From: Cystobacter fuscus
GTDB taxonomy: Bacteria; Myxococcota; Myxococcia; Myxococcales; Myxococcaceae
DNA length: 64,000 nt
Assembly (NCBI RefSeq): GCF_002305875.1
Contig: NZ_CP022098.1
Location: 2,356,001-2,420,000, forward strand
Direction: 5' to 3'
The position numbers and the translations under genes are program-made. Below the pieces are notes generated by a model. It worked only from the letters and a program-made list of their open reading frames with translations. It was not told the DNA's origin and did no database searches. Below are positions 57,741 to 64,000 of the stretch, piece after piece. Numbering within the stretch: the first letter of the stretch is position 1; each line of letters begins with the position of its first letter.

Positions 57741-58714
57741 GTGTCCCTACGCGCAGCTCCCTTCTGCTCCTCGGCCTCGCAGGTGTCCTCGCGATCGCTG
57801 GCGGTGCCCTCCTCGGGTGGCGAACCTACGTGCCGGAGACCGCCGCCATGGCCGCCGAGCTGCCTTCCCCCTCGAGGGAACGCGCCGGGACCGCTGGCAT
57901 GACCATCCGGCTCGCCATGTCCGCCGCCTTCGTCTCCGAGTCGGGGATCGGCGTCTACTCGCGGCTCGCCGAGTACCTGACGCACAAGACCGGCATCCAG
58001 ACCGAGTTCATCAGTGGACTGGCCTACGGAACCATCAACAGCATGCTCGATGAGGGAACCGTGCACTGCGGTTTCATCTGCGGCCTGCCCTACGTGATGC
58101 TCCGCGACAACCCGCGGCCCGCGGTCCGGCTCATCGCCGCGCCCATCATGAAGGCCGCCCGGTATGGAGGGAAGCCCAAGTATTACTCGGACCTCATCGT
58201 CCGAAAGGACAGCCCCTACCAGTCCATCCACGACCTCGCGGGCAAGACCTATGTCTACAACGATGAAATCTCCAACTCGGGCTACAACCTGCCTCGCTAC
58301 CGATTGATCCAACTTGGCCTGACGAACGGGTTCTTCGGCAAGGTGCTCCGGTCCGGCTCCCACGAGGAGTCGATCCGCATGGTCGCCGCCGGTGAGGCGG
58401 ATGCGAGCTTCGTCGACAGCCTCGTGCTGGATTTCGACCGGGAGAAGGGCTTCGGGCACGCCGCGGAGGTCCGGGTCCTCGAGAGTGTGGGCCCGGCCGG
58501 CATCTGCCCGATCGTCGCCTCGAACCGGATGCCGGAGTCTATCCGGGAGTCGCTCCAGCGCACGCTGGTGACGATGCACGAGGAGCCGGAAGGGCGGAAG
58601 ATCCTCGAGGAGGCACTGCTCGAGCGCTTCACCCTCGTGGACGATAGCAACTACGACGACATCCGCTCGATGCGGGAAGCCGCGGACAAGGCGGGCTTCA
58701 CCCACATCCGATGA
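57737..58714 (+). CDS. PhnD-like periplasmic substrate-binding protein
   Basis: A 325-aa exported or membrane-anchored protein: a hydrophobic N-terminus (about 9-28), then a type II periplasmic-binding fold of the phosphonate/phosphate family (LAMSAAFVSESGIGVYSRLAEYL, CGLPYVMLRD, DLIVRKDSPYQSIHDLAGKTY, GEADASFVDSLVLD). There is no ABC permease nearby. Its GTG overlaps the regulator stop and its TGA overlaps the kinase ATG. It is therefore best seen as the ligand sensor of the kinase rather than a transporter part. Confidence 0.85.
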   Translation: MSVPTRSSLLLLGLAGVLAIAGGALLGWRTYVPETAAMAAELPSPSRERAGTAGMTIRLAMSAAFVSESGIGVYSRLAEYLTHKTGIQTEFISGLAYGTINSMLDEGTVHCGFICGLPYVMLRDNPRPAVRLIAAPIMKAARYGGKPKYYSDLIVRKDSPYQSIHDLAGKTYVYNDEISNSGYNLPRYRLIQLGLTNGFFGKVLRSGSHEESIRMVAAGEADASFVDSLVLDFDREKGFGHAAEVRVLESVGPAGICPIVASNRMPESIRESLQRTLVTMHEEPEGRKILEEALLERFTLVDDSNYDDIRSMREAADKAGFTHIR

Positions 58715-60414
58715 TCGCCGGAGAGACACGGATGGCGAACCAGACCCGGAGGTTGCTCTGGCCCATCGCGGGGATGGTGACGCTGGGCATCGTCCTGCAG
58801 GTGTTCTCCCTGCTGGCCGTGGTGGAGATTGACGCGATCACGGACCGGAGCCGGCAGTACGTCGCGGTCGTGGCCGACCAGCGCACCACCGCCGAGCAGT
58901 TCGAGAGCGCCACCTCCCTCGCCCTCGTCGGACTGGCGACGGCCGACTGGGAACTGCTGGTGCGGCAGCGCACCACCTCCCAGGCGCTGGCGGGGCGTTT
59001 CGTGGCCGCGAACACCGCGATGCTCCAGGGAGGACAGGCGCGCACCGGTGACGTGATGGTGACGCTGCGGGGCGTTGAGGCGCCGGAGGTCCGTGAGGCA
59101 CTCACCTCCGTGCGGGCGCTGTGGGAGGAGACGCACGCGGCTCATGTGCGTCTGCTCCGCTCCGACAACCACTCCCTCAAGAACAACCCCGAGGTGGAGC
59201 GTTTCCGCGCCGCGTCGTCGCAGCTGACCTTGGCACTGGGTGACGTCTCCGTGCTCCTGCAGCGTCGCGTGCAGGTGGAGAGCAGCCGGCTCACCGCCGT
59301 TCATCGCTTCACCCCGATTGGCCTCTTCCTGCTGATGCTCGGGAGCGCCATGTTCGTCATCTGGCGCATCCTCCTGCCATTCGCGGCCTCGACGGAGGAG
59401 CTCGCACGCAGCGAGGCGGCGCTACGATTGGCCCGCGACGAGCTCGAGCAGCGGGTGGCCGAGCGCACGCGGGAGCTCGCACAGACCAACGAGGCCCTGC
59501 GCCACGCGCATGATGGGCTGGAGGTCCGTGTCAAGGAGCGCACGCAGGAGCTGAAGGACGCCCAGCGCCGCGCCGTGGAGCTGGCGCGCCAGGCGGGCAT
59601 GGCCGAGCTCGCCACCAACGTGCTGCACAACGTGGGCAACGTCCTCAACAGCATCAACACCTCGGCCAGCATCCTGGACGAGCGGCTGCGGACGCTCCGC
59701 GTGCAACCGCTCATCAAGCTCGCCGAGCTGCTCGAGTCGCACCGCGCGGACCTCGCGGTCTTCATGACGGAGGACGAGCGCGGGCGGCGCCTGCCCGAGT
59801 ACCTCGGCAAGCTCGGGCAGCACTTGTCCTCCACGCGCGACGAACTGCTGGAGATGACGGCGGCTCTCCACCGCCATGTCGAGCACATCCGGATGATCGT
59901 CGAGCTCCAGCAGAACTACGCCATGTCCTCGAACATCTTGGAGGTGACCTCGCTGCAGGACTTGGTCGAGGACGCGCTCCGCATCAACGCGGCGGCGCTC
60001 GGGCGGCACGGCGTCGAGGTCGAGCGGCACTTCGCCCCACTGCCGCACGTGATGGTCGACAAGCACAAGCTGCTGCAGATCGTCCTGAACCTCATCAGCA
60101 ACGCCAAGTACGCGGTGAATGACAATCCAGAAGGCGAGCGGCGTCTGACGCTGAGGGTCGAGCGTCCCACGGAGGACCGCGTCCAGGTGCAGGTGCGGGA
60201 CAACGGCATGGGCATCGCGCCGGAGCTGCTCACGAAGATCTTCCAGCATGGGTTCACCACGCGCAAGGACGGACACGGCTTCGGGCTCCACTCATGTGCG
60301 ATCGCCGCTCGTGCGCTGGGAGGCTCGCTGGTGGCCCACAGCGATGGCCCCAGGAAGGGCGCGACCTTCACGCTGGAGCTTCCCTACCGGCCCGAGGAGC
60401 AGGGCAGCGCATAA
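58711..60414 (+). CDS. membrane histidine kinase (intact source of the 817-bp repeat)
   Basis: A 567-aa kinase with two transmembrane helices (about 16-38 and 204-222) around a periplasmic four-helix-type sensor. A coiled coil (about 232-288) follows, then the H-box with a non-standard HNVGNVLNS (H306), N-box NLISNAKYAV, G1 DNGMGI and G2 HGFGLHS. The ATPase domain is complete. It overlaps the binding-protein gene (ATGA), giving a regulator-binding protein-kinase operon. Its middle third recurs at 44341-45157. Confidence 0.93.
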   Translation: MIAGETRMANQTRRLLWPIAGMVTLGIVLQVFSLLAVVEIDAITDRSRQYVAVVADQRTTAEQFESATSLALVGLATADWELLVRQRTTSQALAGRFVAANTAMLQGGQARTGDVMVTLRGVEAPEVREALTSVRALWEETHAAHVRLLRSDNHSLKNNPEVERFRAASSQLTLALGDVSVLLQRRVQVESSRLTAVHRFTPIGLFLLMLGSAMFVIWRILLPFAASTEELARSEAALRLARDELEQRVAERTRELAQTNEALRHAHDGLEVRVKERTQELKDAQRRAVELARQAGMAELATNVLHNVGNVLNSINTSASILDERLRTLRVQPLIKLAELLESHRADLAVFMTEDERGRRLPEYLGKLGQHLSSTRDELLEMTAALHRHVEHIRMIVELQQNYAMSSNILEVTSLQDLVEDALRINAAALGRHGVEVERHFAPLPHVMVDKHKLLQIVLNLISNAKYAVNDNPEGERRLTLRVERPTEDRVQVQVRDNGMGIAPELLTKIFQHGFTTRKDGHGFGLHSCAIAARALGGSLVAHSDGPRKGATFTLELPYRPEEQGSA

Positions 60415-60448
60415 CGCCGATCCTCGACCCGACCACCTTCCCCCGCCG

Positions 60449-60476
60449 TCGCGCGATTCGCGACGTGGCGTCAACA
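60449..60476. promoter_or_regulatory. 28-bp motif, copy 1
   Basis: TCGCG(C/T)GATTCG(C/T)GA(C/T) then GT(G/A)GCGTCAACA. It recurs at 61708-61735 with four mismatches, all transitions. The two copies flank the LysR gene. Possible LysR operator or duplicated divergent promoter region. Confidence 0.45.
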
Positions 60477-60703
60477 TGGACAAGGGGCAGGTGAAGGGCG
60501 AGCGGCTCAGTCTCCTCATCGCGGGGGATGATGCGGCCGCCAAGGAGCGTGTCCTCGGCTTCGGGCGGGAGCTGGGCTTCGACCCCATCGACGCCGGGCC
60601 GCTGCGGAACTCCCGGTGGCTGGAGACGCTGGGCTACCTCAACATCCTGCTCGGCTGTGTGCAGAAGCTCGGGCCGGACATCGGCTTCCGGGTCGTTCGC
60701 TGA
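60476..60703 (+). pseudogene. F420-dependent NADP reductase-like protein, C-terminal remnant
   Basis: Only the last about 75 residues of a Rossmann-type NAD(P)-binding reductase (LSLLIAGDDAAAKERVLG, LGFDPIDAGPLRNSRWLE, GPDIGFRVVR). The nucleotide-binding N-terminal domain is absent. An ATG at its beginning would allow a 75-aa product, but it would lack the active site. It sits directly after the 28-bp motif copy 1. Confidence 0.7.
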
Positions 60704-60741
60704 CCGCCGGGCTGAAGTCAACCAGACGTGTCGTTGCTCGA

Positions 60742-60771
60742 ACGGGCGGCGGGGGAAACCCCACCGCCCGT
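60742..60771 (+). terminator. intrinsic terminator
   Basis: ACGGGCGG / CCGCCCGT stem with an inner GGGG/CCCC pairing, followed by CGTGTTTTC. It lies between the reductase remnant and the convergent LysR gene. Confidence 0.65.
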
Positions 60772-60778
60772 CGTGTTT

Positions 60779-61696
60779 TCAGCGTCGCTTCCGGCCGGCG
60801 AGATCCGCCGTCGTGGACGCGAACAGCTCCGCCAGGAAATCGATGAAGACCCTGACCTTGGGGACGGCGGACTTCTGCCGCGCGAAGAGCGCGTGAACGA
60901 TGCGCGGCTCGGGCTCATGCTCCTCGAGGAGGATTTCGAGCTCGCCGCGGGCGAGCTCCGCGGCCACGTGGTACTCGAAGGTCTGGGCGATACCCAGCCC
61001 GGCGACCACGGCCCGGGTGAGCACGTTGCCCGAGCCCGCGACGAGCCTGGCGTTGACCACGTAGTTCGTCTCCCCCGAGTTTCCCTTGAGACGCCAGGGC
61101 AGGGGGCCCGTGCTCGACAGGTACGCGAGGCACGTGTGCTCGCGCAGCGAGGCGAGCGTGCGGGGACGCCCATGCGCGGCGAGGTAGGCGGGAGAAGCCA
61201 CCAGGATGGAGCGCGCGCGGGCGAGGTTGCGGGAGATGAGCTCGGAATCACGCGCCGCCGCGAGGCGGATGACCACGTCCACTCCCTCGGTGGTCGGATC
61301 GATGAGTTGGTCCCGGACCGTCAAGTCGATCGACACTTCCGGGTAGCGTTCGAGGAAGCGCGGGAGCGCCGCCCCGAGGACGAAGTCCGCGATCGGCACC
61401 GGAGCGTCCACGCGCAGCCGTCCACGCGGAGTGACGCTGGCCCGCGCCAGGGTGGCATTCGCGTCCTCGAGCTCCGCGATGATGCGCGTACAACGCTCGT
61501 AGTACGCGGCCCCTTCGTCCGTGAGGCTGAGGCTGCGGGTGGTCCGGTTGATGAGCCGCACCCCCAGCCTCGCCTCCAACCGCGACACGATGCGGCTCAC
61601 CCCCGACGGCGTGAGCCTCAGCTTCTCCGCCGCCCGCGTGAAGCCACCCAGGTCCACCACCCGCGTGAAGACCGCGATCTCCGAGAAGGCATCCAT
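60779..61696 (-). CDS. LysR family transcriptional regulator
   Basis: A 305-aa regulator starting at MDAFSEIAVF (a GTG three codons upstream is possible). The winged HTH spans about 1-60 (FTRAAEKLRLTPSGVSRIVSRLEARLG over two pieces) and the effector-binding domain about 88-290. It is divergent from the exported MBL hydrolase gene at 61842, which it probably controls. Confidence 0.92.
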   Translation of the reverse strand: MDAFSEIAVFTRVVDLGGFTRAAEKLRLTPSGVSRIVSRLEARLGVRLINRTTRSLSLTDEGAAYYERCTRIIAELEDANATLARASVTPRGRLRVDAPVPIADFVLGAALPRFLERYPEVSIDLTVRDQLIDPTTEGVDVVIRLAAARDSELISRNLARARSILVASPAYLAAHGRPRTLASLREHTCLAYLSSTGPLPWRLKGNSGETNYVVNARLVAGSGNVLTRAVVAGLGIAQTFEYHVAAELARGELEILLEEHEPEPRIVHALFARQKSAVPKVRVFIDFLAELFASTTADLAGRKRR

Positions 61697-61707
61697 GCGG
61701 ACCACGC

Positions 61708-61735
61708 TCGCGTGATTCGTGATGTAGCGTCAACA
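61708..61735. promoter_or_regulatory. 28-bp motif, copy 2, in the LysR-MBL intergenic region
   Basis: Matches 24 of 28 bases of the copy at 60449. It lies 12 bp upstream of the LysR start and 106 bp before the MBL hydrolase, a typical LysR autoregulatory position. Confidence 0.45.
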
Positions 61736-61841
61736 GTGCGATGATTTTCATGTCGTTTCCTTCACGGGGCTTGTCTCGCATCTTGTCAGGCGTCTCGAAG
61801 CCATCGGCTCCGGGAGTCATCCCTCATCTCAGGAGAACGCC

Positions 61842-62708
61842 ATGAAACTCACCCTTCCAATGTTTGCCATTTCCCTCACCCTCGCGACCACGGTCCAGGC
61901 CGCCGCGCCGCTCAAGACCGAGGTCTTCACCGCGGCTCCCGAGGGTTTTCGCGTCACGTCCACCCTCATCACGGGGGAGCAGGACGCGGTGCTCGTCGAC
62001 TCGCAGTTCACACTGGCGGAGGCGCACCGGCTGGTCGCGAAGATCCTCGAGTCGAAGAAGACGCTGAAGACGATCCTGATCACCCATGGACACCCGGACC
62101 ACTACTTCGGCCTCGAGGTGGTGCGCGCCGCCTTCCCCCAGGCGCGGCTCGTCGCCGCACCCGCTGTCATCGCGGAGCTCAAGGCGCTCGCGCCGAAGCA
62201 GCTCGCGCAGTGGAAGCCGCTCTTCGGCGCCAATCTCACCTCCGAGCCGGTGATTCCGTCCCCGCTCGCGGCGGACCATCTGGAGCTGGAGGGGCAGCGA
62301 CTCGAACTCATCGGCCTGAACCCCGGTGAGAGCGAGGCGGCCACGGCGGTGTGGATTCCTTCTACCCGGACGCTCATCGCGGGGGATACGGCCTACCAGC
62401 AGGTCCATGCGTATCTCGTGAACGCGGACGCCACGTGGCGGGCACAGTGGCTCAAGAACATCGAGCAGCTCGACAAGCGTGGCGCCACTACGGTCATCCC
62501 GGGCCACCGGGCGGAGAAGGCGGCCCTGGGCCCCGCGGCCCTGCGTGAGACGGCGGCCTACATCCGCGACTTCGAGGCCTCGCTCGTGGCGGCCAAGGAC
62601 GTGGACGGCCTCAAGCGCCCCGTGCTCGCGAAGTACAGCGCGTTCGAACTCCCCATCATCCTCGACTTCAGCGCGCAGGCGGCGATTGCGGGGAAGGCGA
62701 AGCGCTGA
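61842..62708 (+). CDS. exported MBL-fold metallo-hydrolase
   Basis: A 288-aa periplasmic hydrolase. Signal peptide 1-20 (cleavage TVQA/AAP); ribosome site AGGAGA. Metal ligands H82-x-H84-x-D86-H87 (THGHPDH), D182 (AGDTAY) and H222 (PGHR). The usual third His motif (GHxxG) reads PGES at 161-164, so the second metal site may differ from class B lactamases. Substrate unknown. Divergent from a LysR gene. Confidence 0.88.
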   Translation: MKLTLPMFAISLTLATTVQAAAPLKTEVFTAAPEGFRVTSTLITGEQDAVLVDSQFTLAEAHRLVAKILESKKTLKTILITHGHPDHYFGLEVVRAAFPQARLVAAPAVIAELKALAPKQLAQWKPLFGANLTSEPVIPSPLAADHLELEGQRLELIGLNPGESEAATAVWIPSTRTLIAGDTAYQQVHAYLVNADATWRAQWLKNIEQLDKRGATTVIPGHRAEKAALGPAALRETAAYIRDFEASLVAAKDVDGLKRPVLAKYSAFELPIILDFSAQAAIAGKAKR

Positions 62709-62721
62709 TCCTTGAACACCC

Positions 62722-62758
62722 AGGCCGCGCTGACCGGACTACCGGACGGCGCGGCCTT
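62722..62758 (+). terminator. hairpin after the MBL hydrolase gene
   Basis: AGGCCGCGC / GCGCGGCCT, a 9-bp perfect stem 13 bp after the stop, with no long T-run. Confidence 0.55.
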
Positions 62759-62771
62759 GCAGTCCATTGAG

Positions 62772-62857
62772 ATGACCATGCGAAAAGCGGCGTTTGGGGC
62801 CGCCTGCGCTCTGTGATTGTTTCTGTCGGCCGGCCAGGCGATGGCCGCGCCTGCCTT
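62772..62857 (+). pseudogene. signal-peptide remnant with an in-frame stop, cut by the Rpn unit
   Basis: The frame MTMRKAAFGAACAL-stop-LFLSAGQAMAAPAL reads as a normal Sec signal peptide interrupted by one TGA (62814-62816). Right after the cleavage region the sequence changes to the left edge of the Rpn unit. The rest of the gene is gone. Confidence 0.55.
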
Positions 62858-64000
62858 GTCAGAGGCACGCGAGCGGAGGCCGTGTCACGAGTCCTTTCGC
62901 CGAGGCGCGTGTGCTCCGACGTCCAGCAACTCGGACAGGGTCGTGGCCTGGAGGGCCCGGTCGAACCAGCTGTCGAGCGTGTCCATGTCCGTGCAGTCGA
63001 GGATGCGCTGCCGGGCTCCTTCCTCCACGTGAATCCCCCGGAGGGTGAGAATCCGTAGGATGTCCTCGGCACGTCCTCGGCTCATCCCCTGCTGACGTCC
63101 CTGCTCGATGAGTTCCTCGCCATAGCTCCGCATCAACTCCTCCGCGCGTTGCTCGTCCTGGACTGAATGTAGCACCTGACCTGTAACGTTGTGGACGGCC
63201 TTGTCCCCGGTCCACAGCAGGTAACGGATGACCACCCGCAGATGTTCGGCGCCCTCTGGCGCCGCCTGGACCTGGGCGAAGAGGCCTACCCACTCGGGCA
63301 GCTTTCTCGCCAGTTCCTCAGTACGTCCGTAGCGCAGCACCAACCACGCCAGCCGGGCCAGCGCAGGCCCGGGTCGTGCTTTCAACGCCTCTTCCCGTTC
63401 GGCTGTCAGGTCATCGAGCAGGTACTCGAAGCGCGGCACCCAGGCTCGCCAGCGCGCCCGCTCCTCCTCGCTCTCCCCCGGCAGCTCGAACAGGTCCTCC
63501 ACCCGCCGCGGTGCGCTCCAGGCCCCCTCGGGCCCGTGGTACATCACCAGCGGGAGGATGACGGGCAACCCCGAGCACTCCGGGTGTTCCTGACGCCAGC
63601 GCTCCACCTGACGCACCACGTAGCGCAGCATCCTCAGAGCCATCCACTTGTCCACCGAGGACTGGTGCTCCAGCAGTACGTACAGCAGCAGCGGGCGGCC
63701 CGAGCGCAGGCGGGCGGTGAAGAGCAGGTCGCTCTCCGTTTCTCGCAGCTCCGGGTCCACCACGCTGCCGGGCTCCAGGCGCAGACTCGACCAGTCCACC
63801 GCGGAGACGAGCTGGGCGGGCAGGACGGCACGCAACTCGGCCTCGGCCCGCTCGGGGCGGCCAAAGGTATAGCGGGCGAAGAGATCATGAGGACCGGGCA
63901 TGGCGCACGGTGCCTTCAGCACGGAGCGGGCCAGGAGCTCCCTGGAGGGAGTCAACAGGCCGTGGACGTCCGTGTCCGCCCCCCTTCGTCTCCTGGGCGA
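62858..64000. mobile_element. Rpn-type nuclease unit, copy 2 (right end beyond the window)
   Basis: Same left edge as the copy at 37507 (GTCAGAGGCAC) and the same gene and upstream flank. The last bases of the window correspond to about 38662 of copy 1, so about 70 bp of the unit remain outside. Confidence 0.6.
62885..63901 (-). CDS. Rpn family recombination-promoting nuclease (paralogue)
   Basis: A 338-aa near-copy of the protein at 37534-38562, with D58 and E78-x-Q80 kept. It differs by a four-residue deletion in the Gln/Gly-rich segment (QQGMSRGRAED against QQGLAQGLSRGRAEG) and scattered substitutions, mostly in the C-terminal tail. Both copies are open, so both may be functional. Confidence 0.85.
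   Translation of the reverse strand: MPGPHDLFARYTFGRPERAEAELRAVLPAQLVSAVDWSSLRLEPGSVVDPELRETESDLLFTARLRSGRPLLLYVLLEHQSSVDKWMALRMLRYVVRQVERWRQEHPECSGLPVILPLVMYHGPEGAWSAPRRVEDLFELPGESEEERARWRAWVPRFEYLLDDLTAEREEALKARPGPALARLAWLVLRYGRTEELARKLPEWVGLFAQVQAAPEGAEHLRVVIRYLLWTGDKAVHNVTGQVLHSVQDEQRAEELMRSYGEELIEQGRQQGMSRGRAEDILRILTLRGIHVEEGARQRILDCTDMDTLDSWFDRALQATTLSELLDVGAHAPRRKDS

Overview
The window is GC-rich DNA (mostly about 70% G+C) from a delta-proteobacterium, most likely a myxobacterium of the Cystobacterineae (Archangium/Cystobacter/Melittangium-like). Evidence for this is the DUF2381 family, several Ser/Thr kinases with lipoprotein or TPR parts, many lipoproteins, a paired WYL regulator, RCC1-repeat lipoproteins and SitA-like lipoprotein toxins. 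These are family-level inferences; no species call is possible from sequence alone.

Region 1 (1-6.4 kb, minus strand): an export and sensing cluster. It holds a lipoprotein, an RND-type adaptor, an HlyD-type adaptor, a C39-peptidase ABC exporter and a histidine kinase cut by the window start. Region 2 (6.6-19.6 kb): mainly housekeeping and regulatory genes: gpsA, a type I phosphodiesterase-like lipoprotein, hflX, proB, tandem WYL regulators, an FHA membrane protein and a phospholipase D/cardiolipin synthase-like enzyme. Region 3 (19.8-23.9 kb): a DUF2381 protein, a Ser/Thr kinase with a lipoprotein-like tail, and an ABC-type ATPase, probably one operon. Region 4 (24-37.5 kb): ligD, a double cNMP-binding-domain protein, acnA, an RsbQ-like hydrolase, an HD phosphohydrolase and GGQ release-factor-like pair, a 21-repeat RCC1 lipoprotein and an aldo/keto reductase.

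Region 5 (37.5-50 kb) is a mosaic accessory island. It contains an Rpn-type PD-(D/E)XK nuclease unit; a lipoprotein with a GIY-YIG-like toxin tail beside an Imm26-like protein; an internally deleted copy of the Rpn unit; a low-GC deaminase-like protein; a frameshifted Y1/REP-type transposase; a frameshifted MBL hydrolase; a perfect 817-bp fragment of a histidine kinase that is intact 15 kb away; a truncated IS4-type transposase; a truncated DUF2381 gene; a second lipoprotein toxin candidate with an ankyrin-repeat neighbour; and an IS1182-type element inserted just upstream of that toxin gene. The layout suggests kin-discrimination (SitA/SitI-like) toxin-immunity cassettes that turn over together with mobile elements.

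Region 6 (50-64 kb): a zinc-finger/kinase/TPR protein next to a sigma factor, a beta-propeller lipoprotein, a small hypothetical gene, and a tightly overlapping three-gene signalling operon (REC-STAS response regulator, PhnD-like binding protein, histidine kinase). After these come a truncated F420-reductase-like gene, a LysR regulator, an exported MBL hydrolase, a broken signal-peptide gene, and a second full Rpn unit whose right end lies beyond the window.
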